Numbered from the stretch's first letter, positions 34,659 through 43,670 are shown. The stretch is 64,000 nucleotides of DNA from Firmicutes bacterium UBA1739 (GCA_002315385.1 DCHZ01000040.1:6470-70469); one strand, 5' to 3'. Translations and numbers: made by a program. The notes: a model not told the origin generated them from the letters alone.

Positions 34659-37181
34659 TCATTTACGGCTCTTTCTTCTGTTATACGAAATCAGATCCGT
34701 TATCTCCTCAAATTCATTTTTCCCAATTCTGTTCTCATCAAGCAGTTTCTCCGCTGTGACTCGAATATCCTTTATTCTGTATTTACCATTCAGCATATCC
34801 TCTGTATCACTGTTTACCAGCTTCATCAGATTACATATTTTTCTTATTTCCTTTTCATCAAACACTCTGTCGGCATACAGCATTTCATACTCCTGAGATT
34901 TCAGATAACTCTCTATATCGAAAACACGCCTGCTTAAATCAATATGAGCAGTGCTTTCAATTTCTGCTTTTGAAAACTCAGGTGCCGTCAGGCGGTTTTT
35001 GCCTTCGGCTTTTCGGATTTCATTTATTCTTGAATATATCTCCCTCATCTTCGGGCTTTCATACAGGACAATGTCGGTATTGAAATCATCTGCAAGATAC
35101 ATATATCTGTACTTCATCCTGTTTTCCCCGGTGTTCTTTATCGGAGACGGTTCTACAGGATTTCGTTTATTGTCCTCTCTCTTGCTTACCCTTTTTATTA
35201 TGCATTCGCCGGGTTTCATTCTCATCAGCTCGTTTTCATTAAACAGCGGCCTTGATTCATAGCTCTCTGTCAGAGATTTATTAAAACTGAATCTTCGCCC
35301 CGAACGGCTTATGTTTACCACAGTTTCATTTCCCAGAAGTTCGGAGAAATGCTTTGCTGTCTGTGAATCGTTAGTCTGGATATAAATCTGATTTCCGGCA
35401 TTTCCGATAATCGTTTCGGAATCCTTTCCGTAAAGCTTCTCAACCTGCGCATATGACTGAATTATCATATTGAACTTGATATTTCTGCTCAGACATACAG
35501 TAATCATTTTTACCATATTGTCTATCGGAGGAAGATTCCCGAACTCATCCAGAAGGAATATCACTTCCCTGTAACACTTACCGCCCGGACTTCCCGTTGC
35601 TGTTTTTGACAGCAGAAAATATACCTGCCTGATAAATACCGAAGCAATAAAGTGATTTGAACTGTCGTAATCCGGAATTCCTATAAATACCGCCACAGGT
35701 TTGCTCCCGAATCCCAGATCCAGAAGATTCAAAGTACTTTCAGCTGTCATCCTGGCAATTTCTTCATAAGTGAACACCGTAAGTTTTGACAGCGTATTTG
35801 AGTAGATGCTTCCTTTCGTTTTTTCGCCGGCCATTCCTATTCCGGCATATTTCAGTCTGGCACGATCAAGAGCAGGCCTTTTAAAAAAGTATTCGTCAAG
35901 CTGCGTTGTATCGCCGTCTGCTTTGGCATTCGCCAGGGCGGAAAAGGTAGTAATTATAGAATACATGTTTATTTTCTTTTCATTTTCATTTACAGGAACG
36001 AATTCTCTGTAAACATAACCGCTTTCAATTGCCGGCAGCTCACTGTTTAAATACAGGTGCACCTGTTCTTTATCAAGGGCATACTTAAATGCAATCTCAT
36101 CTTCATCCATAAATAAAGATGCTTCTCTGATACATTTGATGAGCTCATACTCGCTTCTCTCCTCTTCGGAAAGATTATCAAGAGCCTCAGCCTCCATCTT
36201 TTTCAAACGCAGCCCTTCCTTTTCGTCGTGCTCGGTCTTCAGCCTGATATTCAGTTCTTCATCTGCTTTCAGACAATCTTCAATATGAGCAATTATCAGT
36301 GCCGAAAGAAGGTTTGTTGAATTATTGCTCCAGAACTGAGAATCGCCGTCTCCTTCGTCCGGGTTAAAAATGCTGTAACAGAATCCGCTGCACAACAGCT
36401 CTGCCTGTGAATAGTTTCCTTCCTTATACTCATTGATTATCAGTGTAAGAGGATTAAATCCCGAGCTGTACTCCGGATCTATCAGATTCAGAATGTGACA
36501 TTCATATCCTCTTTTCTCCAGTGTATCAATGCTTGCACCTGCCAGTTCAAGCTTCGGATCGGTTATTATCATTGATGCTTTTTCTTTCGCCCTGGAATAA
36601 ATATCAATCATCGGAAAAACAAACATCTCCCCTTTACCGGAACGGGTAATTCCTATTATCAGATTGTTTACCGGCCCGTCATCGATATATATGCTGTTTT
36701 TATCTCTTGCTACCGGAACTCCTCCTCTTCCGGGATATTCATAAGTTTTCTCCGGAATAGATTTATATTCCGATCTTATCTCTTCTCTGCCTGTCCATTT
36801 TTCACTGCCTTTCTGACCGATATTGTAATCGGCATAGGAAGTCCGGATAGCACATACTATACGGAAATCAGCAATGAGTATTATCAGCCACATAATAAAA
36901 AACAGCGGCAACGGATAATTGTTTATCTTAAACAGATATTCCATTAACGCTATCGAATCAGACGAACTTCCTGTCATCCCTGTTTCAAAACTGCCGTCTT
37001 TCAGATTTTCCATCATCCCGGGTATTTCCATAACCAGATTTATTATTAAGTTCATACTGCAGAACATGATAAGGGAAACTGCCAGGCAGATTACAGCAAG
37101 GATCCTTTTGTCTGACAGCACACCGTTTATTTTCAGCAATCTGCGGCTTCTGTCTTTATTCTCTTTATTTACTGCCAACAT
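34659..37181 (-). CDS. virD4: VirD4/TraG-type type IV coupling protein
   Basis: Couples the relaxosome to the secretion channel. The 840-residue protein has two N-terminal membrane helices (ILAVICLAVSLIMFCSMNLI, about 28-50, and PLPLFFIMWLIILIADF, about 90-106), Walker A IIGITRSGKGE (about 175-185), and Walker B VIFLLDEFGNLPPID near residue 550. A helical all-alpha insertion with the sequence NEYKEGNYSQAELLC follows the first motif, as in TraG/TcpA. The C-terminal 150 residues are coiled-coil-like. It is four bases before the VirB6-like gene. Confidence 0.92.
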   Translation of the reverse strand: MLAVNKENKDRSRRLLKINGVLSDKRILAVICLAVSLIMFCSMNLIINLVMEIPGMMENLKDGSFETGMTGSSSDSIALMEYLFKINNYPLPLFFIMWLIILIADFRIVCAIRTSYADYNIGQKGSEKWTGREEIRSEYKSIPEKTYEYPGRGGVPVARDKNSIYIDDGPVNNLIIGITRSGKGEMFVFPMIDIYSRAKEKASMIITDPKLELAGASIDTLEKRGYECHILNLIDPEYSSGFNPLTLIINEYKEGNYSQAELLCSGFCYSIFNPDEGDGDSQFWSNNSTNLLSALIIAHIEDCLKADEELNIRLKTEHDEKEGLRLKKMEAEALDNLSEEERSEYELIKCIREASLFMDEDEIAFKYALDKEQVHLYLNSELPAIESGYVYREFVPVNENEKKINMYSIITTFSALANAKADGDTTQLDEYFFKRPALDRARLKYAGIGMAGEKTKGSIYSNTLSKLTVFTYEEIARMTAESTLNLLDLGFGSKPVAVFIGIPDYDSSNHFIASVFIRQVYFLLSKTATGSPGGKCYREVIFLLDEFGNLPPIDNMVKMITVCLSRNIKFNMIIQSYAQVEKLYGKDSETIIGNAGNQIYIQTNDSQTAKHFSELLGNETVVNISRSGRRFSFNKSLTESYESRPLFNENELMRMKPGECIIKRVSKREDNKRNPVEPSPIKNTGENRMKYRYMYLADDFNTDIVLYESPKMREIYSRINEIRKAEGKNRLTAPEFSKAEIESTAHIDLSRRVFDIESYLKSQEYEMLYADRVFDEKEIRKICNLMKLVNSDTEDMLNGKYRIKDIRVTAEKLLDENRIGKNEFEEITDLISYNRRKSRK

Positions 37182-37213
37182 TATTCTGCCAACATTTCAG
37201 TTTTCGGAAAACA

Positions 37214-37447
37214 CTATACACCGAAAATGTATTTTACAAGATTCAGAACCTGAGTTCCGAATGCCATTATTCCGGCACCGATTAAAAACCAGGGAATCTG
37301 CCGTTTTGTTCTTTCTTTATGTTCATGGCCACCAAAGGCGAGGCTCGCGCCCATATAAAGAATGATTATTGCAGCAATTGCCCACATTCCGGCCTGTGCA
37401 ATAGAAATTATATTATTCGATGAAGTATTTAAAAATCCAATATCCAT
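37214..37447 (-). CDS. VirB2/TrbC-like small membrane protein (77 residues)
   Basis: Two membrane helices (ISIAQAGMWAIAAIIILYMGAS and WFLIGAGIMAFGTQVLNL) separated by a basic loop (GGHEHKERTKRQIP). This layout fits VirB2/TrbC pilin-type T4SS subunits and the small membrane proteins beside coupling-protein genes in Gram-positive elements. No signal peptide or cyclisation motif seen. A GGGGATTGAGATA site precedes the ATG. Function by position only. Confidence 0.5.
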   Translation of the reverse strand: MDIGFLNTSSNNIISIAQAGMWAIAAIIILYMGASLAFGGHEHKERTKRQIPWFLIGAGIMAFGTQVLNLVKYIFGV

Positions 37448-37480
37448 TATCTCAATCCCCTTATTCTGATACTATTATTT

Positions 37481-38395
37481 TCAGTTTTCCGCAAAACCGG
37501 AAATCCCGTCATCAAACATATCTTTTTCAAAGCAGTCCTCTGCTGTAAGAAATTCAAATACGTCTATTCCCTTCGGGCAGACTTTATCGGCAATTTTATC
37601 CGACAGTTCCTGTGCAATACTGCCGTTTTCCATATGTACGTATATTTCATATACGTTTTCATCAAACATATCGAGATAACTGTCCAGTTCTTTTAATGAG
37701 CCATCAGAAATGACAATGGCTGTATCTTCAAAGCTTTCATTGTTCTCATCCGGAAAGGCAATGTATAGAAGTGCTTCCCCGACAGTTCCGAATACATGAA
37801 CATACTCAGGCTCTCCCTGTATTCTGAAACTGCTGAAATTTTCCGGTTTTCTGTTATTATCGGGTACCTTTTCCCCTGAATCAGCTCTTTCGATAACAGG
37901 ATTTTTTCTCTCTCTTTCGCTTCCCGCAATTTCAAAGTCCACACTGCTGCTCAGAACATGTTTGAGTTTTTCCTTATCTGCGAATACTGCCGCAACCTTT
38001 CCGTTAAGATTTCTTTCCGCGAGAATATATGAAATCACTCTTTTTTCTTTTTCATTTTTCACCGGAATAACCGGTATTTTCTGATACAGTTCCGTATCCG
38101 GCCTGATTTCAGCATACCCTCCGTAATTCGATGATATAATTTCCTCTTTTGCACCGGCAGATGAAAACCCCTCAAATACGGTTAAAAAATCAATTGCATT
38201 TCCTCCGATTTTTCTGCTTTCCAGATACCATGCATTCTGTGTGGTTACCAGTACCGGATTATCCTGACCTAAATAATATTCACCATTATCATTTTTTCTA
38301 AGACGATAACCCCTTTTGATTAACAGATTCGCAAGATTAATGTTTTTCGTAACATCAAACTCCTCATTGCTTTCGTTAAAATAACTTTTCTTCAT
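37481..38395 (-). CDS. DUF3991/primase-N-like protein (304 residues)
   Basis: The first 110 residues (ANLLIKRGYRLRKNDNGEYYL, QNAWYLESRKIGGNAIDFLTVF) look like the zinc-finger-like N-terminal region of DnaG-type or DUF3991 proteins but without the cysteines. The middle (EKRVISYILAERNLNGKVAAVF) and a Toprim-like C-terminal part (DTAIVISDGSLKELDSYLDMF) follow, again weakly. It may have a role in priming the complementary strand in the recipient, by analogy. Start 38395 fits GGAAAGGAGACAAA. Confidence 0.5.
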   Translation of the reverse strand: MKKSYFNESNEEFDVTKNINLANLLIKRGYRLRKNDNGEYYLGQDNPVLVTTQNAWYLESRKIGGNAIDFLTVFEGFSSAGAKEEIISSNYGGYAEIRPDTELYQKIPVIPVKNEKEKRVISYILAERNLNGKVAAVFADKEKLKHVLSSSVDFEIAGSERERKNPVIERADSGEKVPDNNRKPENFSSFRIQGEPEYVHVFGTVGEALLYIAFPDENNESFEDTAIVISDGSLKELDSYLDMFDENVYEIYVHMENGSIAQELSDKIADKVCPKGIDVFEFLTAEDCFEKDMFDDGISGFAEN

Positions 38396-38424
38396 TTTGT
38401 CTCCTTTCCAAAATACCATCAGGA

Positions 38425-38580
38425 TTATTTTATATTATTCATCCTCTGTTCCGCTTTTCTAAGGCTTTCAGTTAACATTGCTTCTGTTTTATAAAACTTA
38501 CAGTTCTCGCACTCTCTTTTTTTAAGTGCCGAACAATCACCGCCTTTTTTAGAAAAAACACATTTTTCACTGTTTTCCAT
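38425..38580 (-). CDS. Cysteine-rich small protein (51 residues)
   Basis: Begins MENSEKCVFSKKGGDC and contains four cysteines (C7, C16, C24, C27) in the pattern C-x8-C-x7-C-x2-C, then CKFYKTEAM and a short helix. Similar small Cys proteins with a CxxCxFYKT ending occur in many Clostridia mobile elements. An AAGGA lies about 13 bases before the ATG, a bit far. Likely a metal-binding protein of unknown role. Confidence 0.6.
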   Translation of the reverse strand: MENSEKCVFSKKGGDCSALKKRECENCKFYKTEAMLTESLRKAEQRMNNIK

Positions 38581-38625
38581 CTTCAGATTCTTCCTTTATG
38601 CTTTTGTTTCGGAAATAGATTCAAA

Positions 38626-39672
38626 TCAAATTTCCGGACTTCTGTCCTTATTCTTTTCTCCGGATCTGATATCCCTGTCAGAAACCGGCATGCGATTCGT
38701 CCTTTCTTTATCCATGATTCTTTTATAGTAATTTCCGGCCTTTTCCAGCACCCTCTCTCCGGCATCATAATGATATACTTCATCGCTGAGTCTTTCACGC
38801 GGATCAACCTGAGTATAATTTATTTCTCTGATGATTTTTTCCAGTGTATGATACTCGGGAGCATGATTCTCAGACACTGCAATAACTTCATGAGTTGAAG
38901 ACGGAAGAATGAATAAATCACTGTTCAGTTTTTCGGATAATTTATCAAGTACATCCGGATAAAGAATCGCTGCCGCGCCATTCTGAAACTTATTATTGGA
39001 AACAACTAACAGAGAGGTTTCTCCAAATAACCCGACGGCACGGTCTATCATTTTATCAATATCCGGTTCATTTTTTTCAGGTTCAATATTTCCGTCTTTC
39101 AGATACTGATTGAAAATGAACTCGATCGGTTCAATTCTTACAGGTAATATTCTGCATGTGTTTTCTTTCGCATCACTTAAAAGCTCCTCCCTGCTTATGC
39201 CATAGTTATTCAGCAGTTCATTATTTATAATAAAAGAGTCCATCCTGCCTTCGGAATTATCCACCAGTACATGACAGGTAATCGCAAGATTCTCTTTTTC
39301 CTCATGAGGAACGCTGTCCAGAATTCCTCTGTTTGCTTCATAATTGGAAAGTCGGATAAAAAGCCTGTCTTTTACATTTTTATAATCGGTAATTTTATCC
39401 ACATCAAATGAAGGAATTTCAGTCCGGGTTATCTCAGACATTTCGTTTACTGCTTCTGCCATGGATATTTCTCCTTCGTTAACACGCTTGAAGAAATAAT
39501 CCAGATTGATTGTCGGTGCTATCGGAGATTCTTCTGTTCTGATTATCATCCCCGTGTACCTTTCATTCAGTTTTCTGCATTCATGAATTTCAATCTCCGC
39601 GTTACTGAATTTTTCGGGAAGAAATGCTCTGATATCATTCTGTGCTTTGCTGACAAATTCATCAAATTTCAA
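38626..39672 (-). CDS. DUF5688-like protein (348 residues)
   Basis: The first 300 residues match the DUF5688 pattern: an N-terminal region with YTGMIIRTEESPIAPTINLDYFF, VKDRLFIRLSNYEANRGIL with VPHEEKENLAITCHVLV, and a C-terminal ILPSSTHEVIAVSENHA. This family is common in Clostridia plasmids and elements and has no known function. It starts with TTG at 39672 after GAGGTGAGAAAAA. The tail is basic. It lies 22 bases after the RadC-like gene. Confidence 0.65.
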   Translation of the reverse strand: MKFDEFVSKAQNDIRAFLPEKFSNAEIEIHECRKLNERYTGMIIRTEESPIAPTINLDYFFKRVNEGEISMAEAVNEMSEITRTEIPSFDVDKITDYKNVKDRLFIRLSNYEANRGILDSVPHEEKENLAITCHVLVDNSEGRMDSFIINNELLNNYGISREELLSDAKENTCRILPVRIEPIEFIFNQYLKDGNIEPEKNEPDIDKMIDRAVGLFGETSLLVVSNNKFQNGAAAILYPDVLDKLSEKLNSDLFILPSSTHEVIAVSENHAPEYHTLEKIIREINYTQVDPRERLSDEVYHYDAGERVLEKAGNYYKRIMDKERTNRMPVSDRDIRSGEKNKDRSPEI

Positions 39673-39694
39673 TTTTTCTCACCTCAGTTTCTTT

Positions 39695-40300
39695 CTATCT
39701 TTCTTTGTTATATTTTTTTCCGGATCTTTCTGACGGCTCATCTCTGACAGTCATGTGATTTTTTTCTTCATCGGTTTTTTTCCATAACAGTTCACCCGCC
39801 TCCTTTGGCTTTTCAAATCTGTATTTATCAAAATCCAGAACTGATTCAGTTCGTATGCTGAAAAACTTTTTACCAAACGGCGTAACAATGATATGATCCA
39901 GTACCTCAATGCCCAGAATATGCCCCGCTTCAATAAGACGGTTTGTAAGCCTTACATCCGCAGTTGACGGAGTACAGTCCCCGCTGGGATGATTATGTAT
40001 TGCCAGTACACTATGACTGTTTGACAGAATTGCTGATTTAAAAACATCTCTGGGATGTATTGTTGCCGAATCCAGGCATCCGATTGAAGCTATGCTCATT
40101 CCAACCACGTGTTTCTTAGTATTCAGATTGAGAGTACAGAACACTTCTCTGTCAAATCCGGCAACATACTCTCCGGCAAATTCGACTGCATCTGCCGGAG
40201 ATGTGATTTTTCGGCCCGGCTTTATCGAATCTTCGGTCTTTAATCTGACCGATACCACATTCAGATATTTTTCCGGACCTTCGTATACTTCATCACTCAT
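39695..40300 (-). CDS. radC: RadC-type JAMM-domain protein
   Basis: MPN/JAB-domain protein of 201 residues. The JAMM metal site is intact: IHNHPSGDCTPSTAD gives His102, His104 and Asp115, and EVFCTLNLNTKKHVVG gives the upstream acidic residue. RadC-type genes are common on mobile elements; their biochemistry is unsettled. The start at 40300 follows GAGGAAGACC and overlaps the stop of the 40-residue gene upstream by 8 bases. Confidence 0.8.
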   Translation of the reverse strand: MSDEVYEGPEKYLNVVSVRLKTEDSIKPGRKITSPADAVEFAGEYVAGFDREVFCTLNLNTKKHVVGMSIASIGCLDSATIHPRDVFKSAILSNSHSVLAIHNHPSGDCTPSTADVRLTNRLIEAGHILGIEVLDHIIVTPFGKKFFSIRTESVLDFDKYRFEKPKEAGELLWKKTDEEKNHMTVRDEPSERSGKKYNKER

Positions 40301-40415
40301 AATGGTCTTCCTCTTCAATTTCAAGATGTACTATGATTTCTTTTTTGCTTTCGTCAATCAGCTTTCTGATTTCAATTAAAGTATCCGGAAGCTCCTGAGC
40401 ATGTTTTCGTTCCAT
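40293..40415 (-). CDS. Short protein (40 residues) coupled to radC
   Basis: ATG at 40415 after GAGGGAATAGA; it reads MERKHAQELPDTLIEIRKLI and ends EEEDHYE, a hydrophilic helix. Its stop overlaps the RadC start by 8 bases. No family recognised. It is the first gene downstream of the 82-bp repeats. Confidence 0.55.
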   Translation of the reverse strand: MERKHAQELPDTLIEIRKLIDESKKEIIVHLEIEEEDHYE

Positions 40416-40451
40416 TCTATTCCCTCTACCCCCTTTTCCCGGTTATTATTG

Positions 40452-40660
40452 ACTTTTGGACTTTTTGTCCTGAAGTCAGCAGGTAACAACTCCATTGTTT
40501 TCTCACAACTCTGCTGTCTGTTTAGCTTTGCTCACTTTTGGACTTTTTGTCCTGAAGTCAGCCGGCAACAACTCAATTGTTTTTTCACAACTCTTCTGTC
40601 AGTTTAGCTTTACCCACTTTTGGACTTTTTGTCCTGAAATCAGTTGGAATTATTTTACAT
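40452..40660. repeat. 82-bp direct repeats downstream of the initiator gene
   Basis: Three copies start at 40452, 40534 and 40616 (exactly 82 bases apart), each opening ACTTTTGGACTTTTTGTCC then TGAAGTCAG or TGAAATCAG; the third is cut short before the rep stop at 40675. Each unit has a GGAC-TTTTT-GTCC dyad and a CAACTC half-site. They fill the gap between rep and the downstream gene and could be partition sites (parS-like) or part of the replication origin. Confidence 0.75.
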
Positions 40661-40674
40661 TTTCAGTATGCTCC

Positions 40675-41781
40675 TCACACACTGATATCATCCCACCTCC
40701 CCACAGTCATATCATGATTAACTGCCTGCCGGTAATAATGATTCATTGTCGCCGGCGCATTGTATAAAGTTGCAATCATATAAGCATTAATATTTTTTAT
40801 TTTTTTATTATTCTCTTTCATGCACCGCATTACATATTCCAGATGACTGCTTCTCAGCTTCAGAAATCTCTCCCGGACAAGTTCGTAAGGGTATTCATTT
40901 CCCGAGATTTTAACATAAGGGCGTATTACACATACAACATCACGAATTATCTCAAACAGTTCCCGAAACATTTCGCGGTCACCTTCATTGTCATACATCA
41001 TGTGATGCTCGTATTCGACATTATTCTTAATGACACTTATCAGGCGATCAGCTTCATTCATGAAATCATATCCCTCAATCCCCCTTTCATATTCTGATGG
41101 ATTGATATGATTTGGATTAGTATTATTCAAATCAGTATAATTATTATTGTTATAATTAGGGTAAAAATCTTTTACCTCCGCAGGTAAACATTCTTTACTT
41201 CCTGAAGTAACATTTTCTGACTTCCTGAAGTAAACATCTTTTACTTCTGGAGGTAAACATTCTTTACTTCCTGAAGTAACATTTTTTGACTTCTTGAAGT
41301 AAACATCTTTTACTTCCGGAAGTAAACATTCTTCATCGTCTGAAATAAGCTCATCCGTTTCATAGCAATCATCATTGTTTTCTTCCGGTAATTCTTTCTG
41401 ATCATCACAAACAGCAGTTTCAAATGCTGTGGCAAAGTTTTTAACATAGATAATGTCAGGTTTTCCAAGACCCCTGCGTTTTTTTTCAATTAAACCGATT
41501 CCGGTAACTGCATCAAGCTCACGCATAATCTTGATACATTTAGGTTTTGAACAGCACATATCCTCCATAATATTTTCCACCGTATAAATAATGTATGCCC
41601 TGTTTTCTTCATCAAGCCAGCCGTTTTTCATGGACAGTGACATTCTGTCTAACAGGAGGCCATACAATAGCTTCGCATCGCTGCTGAGAGTCTTAAATCT
41701 CGCATCCTTTATCAGCAGTCGCGGTATTCTGTAGAAGAAAAATTGCTCTACTTCTATCCCGTAATAATAATCAAAATTCAT
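40675..41781 (-). CDS. RepA_N-family plasmid replication initiator
   Basis: The protein (368 residues) begins MNFDYYYGIEVEQFFFYRIP and continues through LLIKDARFKTLSSDAKLLYG with LLDRMSLSMKNGWLDEENRAY, the DNA-binding RepA_N domain. The middle (residues about 151-203) is made of three 23-residue repeats built on KECLPPEVKDVYF, encoded by the iterons. The C-terminal domain (YPYELVRERFLKLRSSHLEYV with MRCMKENNKKIKN) completes it. Start 41781 is chosen over 41853 because AAGGAGG lies seven bases upstream and the domain starts here. Its start overlaps the parB stop by 11 bases. RepA_N origins usually lie within the rep gene, as here. Confidence 0.85.
   Translation of the reverse strand: MNFDYYYGIEVEQFFFYRIPRLLIKDARFKTLSSDAKLLYGLLLDRMSLSMKNGWLDEENRAYIIYTVENIMEDMCCSKPKCIKIMRELDAVTGIGLIEKKRRGLGKPDIIYVKNFATAFETAVCDDQKELPEENNDDCYETDELISDDEECLLPEVKDVYFKKSKNVTSGSKECLPPEVKDVYFRKSENVTSGSKECLPAEVKDFYPNYNNNNYTDLNNTNPNHINPSEYERGIEGYDFMNEADRLISVIKNNVEYEHHMMYDNEGDREMFRELFEIIRDVVCVIRPYVKISGNEYPYELVRERFLKLRSSHLEYVMRCMKENNKKIKNINAYMIATLYNAPATMNHYYRQAVNHDMTVGRWDDISV
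41171..41328. repeat. Seven intragenic iterons within rep (probable replication origin)
   Basis: Seven palindromic copies of TTACTTCCNGAAGTAA (or CTCC/GGAGG variants) start at 41171, 41194, 41218, 41240, 41263, 41287 and 41309, with steps of 23, 24 and 22 repeated exactly (69 bases, 23 codons). The 69-base periodicity is why the protein also shows 23-residue repeats. RepA_N initiators bind iterons in the middle of their own gene, so this is the likely origin. Confidence 0.85.
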
Positions 41782-42673
41782 GCTGCGCCTCCTTAATCCG
41801 GCTGATATGCCAGTTTTCCAGGAGTTCACAGATAATATTCTGAATTTCTTCATCAGAATACTCCTCAGAAAAGTATCCGCTTATCCGATCTCTTTCGATT
41901 GCAATTTTTTTATCGGGTTTCTTTTCTTCCCCAAGAATATGCTTTACTGCATCAGAAGATAATTCTCCCTTCCTGCTGTACTCCTTTATTTTTGCAGCCT
42001 GTTTTACTGAAATCTTATAATTTCCTGACTCTAAAACCTGCTGTACCCATAACTGTTCCTGAGCGGAAAGATAAGATAATTCCACACCCTGTGAAAATCC
42101 TACTCTCTTAACGTCAATCATATAGAGTAAATCATCGTTCAGTCGTGAGAGTCTGATATATCTCTGTACTGTCTTGCTGTTCTCTCCCGAAGTTTTTCCT
42201 ACAGTCTCAAGACTGTTCCCCTCTCCGGCTTTACCCTGATGCTTTATTGCTTCGTATTTCATAGCGTAGGCTCTTGCTTTTTCACTTGGTAATATATCTT
42301 CTCTCTGGATATTCGAATCCACCATAATCACGATGGCTTCATCGTCATCGTAATCTCTTACAATCACGGGCATGGTTTTCAGGCCCAGTATCTCGCATGC
42401 AAGTTTTCTGCGATGACCGGATATTATTTCATATCCGCCTTCAGCTCTCGGCCTTGCAATTCCCGGAGATAATACTCCGTAGTTTTTAATGCTTTCAACG
42501 GTTTCATTCATTTTCTCATCATCCGACACCCTGAAAGGATGGTTTTTAAAGGAATACAATTCATCAAGAGATATTTCCTGCACTTTTCCTTCTGCCGGAC
42601 TGATATCCTGACTTCCGAACAGTTCATCAAAGCTGTTCAGCTTAATCTTGGATGCGCTTCTGTTTTTATTCAT
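41771..42673 (-). CDS. parB: ParB-family partition protein
   Basis: A 300-residue CTPase-type ParB. It has the N-terminal nuclease-like/CTP-binding motifs GGYEIISGHRRKLACEIL, then VIVRDYDDDEAIVIMVDSNIQREDILPSEKARAYAMKYEA, followed by the HTH (KTVQRYIRLSRLNDDLLYMID) and a C-terminal dimer domain. The start at 42673 follows GGGAGG nine bases upstream, and the parA stop overlaps it by 8 bases. Confidence 0.9.
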   Translation of the reverse strand: MNKNRSASKIKLNSFDELFGSQDISPAEGKVQEISLDELYSFKNHPFRVSDDEKMNETVESIKNYGVLSPGIARPRAEGGYEIISGHRRKLACEILGLKTMPVIVRDYDDDEAIVIMVDSNIQREDILPSEKARAYAMKYEAIKHQGKAGEGNSLETVGKTSGENSKTVQRYIRLSRLNDDLLYMIDVKRVGFSQGVELSYLSAQEQLWVQQVLESGNYKISVKQAAKIKEYSRKGELSSDAVKHILGEEKKPDKKIAIERDRISGYFSEEYSDEEIQNIICELLENWHISRIKEAQHEF

Positions 42674-43448
42674 CACCAAGCACCTCCCGGGTCAGATTAT
42701 AATATGCTTCGGCAGCTTTTCCTTTCGGGTCATGACTGTAAATGCTCCTGCCTTCTGCGGATGTTTCCGCAAGTCTGACTGTCATTGGAATACAGCTTTT
42801 GAACAGCCTTACTCTGTCGCCATAATTCTCATTAACCAGGTCAATAATATCCTTCGAAAAATTGGATCTTCTGTCCACCATGGTCAGCAGTATTCCCTCA
42901 ATGCTCAGTTTTGAATTAATCTGGCGCTTAACTTTGCCTATGGTTTTAATCAGCTGCTCAAGACCTTTTACCGGCAGATATGCAGCCTGAACCGGGATGA
43001 GTATGCTGTCAGCACACGCAAAAGCATTGATTGTAATCATGCCCAGAGAAGGCATGCAATCAATTATTATGTAATCATATCTTCTGCTCTGTCTTTTCAC
43101 GTATGAGCGCAGCACCAGCTCACGACTCATGACATTCACCAGAGATACTTCCAGACCTGAAAGTTCTATATTACCCGGCAGAAAATCTATCCCCTCCGGA
43201 TGTTTCAGAATTCCATAGTCTTCTTCCATTTCTACGTCATTAATAATGTTTGCCATAACATTTGCCAATGTTATATCAAGACGGTCCGGTTCAACGAGTC
43301 CGAGACTTGCACTCAGACTTCCCTGAGCATCTGCATCAATCAGCAAAACTTTTTTCCCATGCCTTGCTAATCCGATACCCAGATTCACTGCGGTAGTAGT
43401 TTTTCCGACTCCGCCTTTCTGATTGGCTACTGCTATAATTTTACACAT
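42666..43448 (-). CDS. parA: ParA-family partition ATPase
   Basis: A 260-residue Soj/ParA ATPase. The deviant Walker A KGGVGKTT is at residues 11-18, DADAQGSLSASLGL at about 42-55 and YDYIIIDCMPSLGMITINAF at about 115-134. It has no N-terminal HTH, so it resembles chromosomal-type Soj/ParA. Start 43448 follows AGGAG at eight bases; three residues of the longer frame are dropped. It leads the parA-parB-rep set, a plasmid-like order. Confidence 0.92.
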   Translation of the reverse strand: MCKIIAVANQKGGVGKTTTAVNLGIGLARHGKKVLLIDADAQGSLSASLGLVEPDRLDITLANVMANIINDVEMEEDYGILKHPEGIDFLPGNIELSGLEVSLVNVMSRELVLRSYVKRQSRRYDYIIIDCMPSLGMITINAFACADSILIPVQAAYLPVKGLEQLIKTIGKVKRQINSKLSIEGILLTMVDRRSNFSKDIIDLVNENYGDRVRLFKSCIPMTVRLAETSAEGRSIYSHDPKGKAAEAYYNLTREVLGDE

Positions 43449-43467
43449 GATAATCACTCCTGTTTCT

Positions 43468-43647
43468 TTATTTGCGCTCTGCGGTTTTCTTCATTTCCAC
43501 TTCCGCATAAGCTCTGTAATACTTGTTTGTTCCTTTGTTTCGATAAATATCCGAAAACTCCGTAAGTTCGATTTCAGCTGTCTTACGTAATATTCTTTCA
43601 AATCGGCTGATGTCATTTTGGGTTCCCATCAATCTTACTTTTATCAT
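43468..43647 (-). CDS. DUF3970-like small protein (59 residues)
   Basis: Begins MIKVRLMGTQNDISRFERIL and ends with KGTNKYYRAYAEVEMKK, the pattern of DUF3970 proteins (short, with a final YxRxYxEVE strand), common in Firmicute plasmids. Start 43647 has AGAGGAG before it; the longer frame begins inside a hairpin. It is 19 bases ahead of parA and is likely its operon leader. Function unknown. Confidence 0.65.
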   Translation of the reverse strand: MIKVRLMGTQNDISRFERILRKTAEIELTEFSDIYRNKGTNKYYRAYAEVEMKKTAERK

Positions 43648-43670
43648 AAATATGCTCCTCTTTTCACTCT

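Noticed and set aside
40452..40660. CRISPR array
   Set aside because: Units are 82-base direct repeats with conserved sequence throughout; no short-repeat and unique-spacer alternation.
41171..41328. CRISPR array
   Set aside because: The repeats are palindromic, spaced every 22-24 bases without unique spacers, and lie in frame inside a replication initiator.
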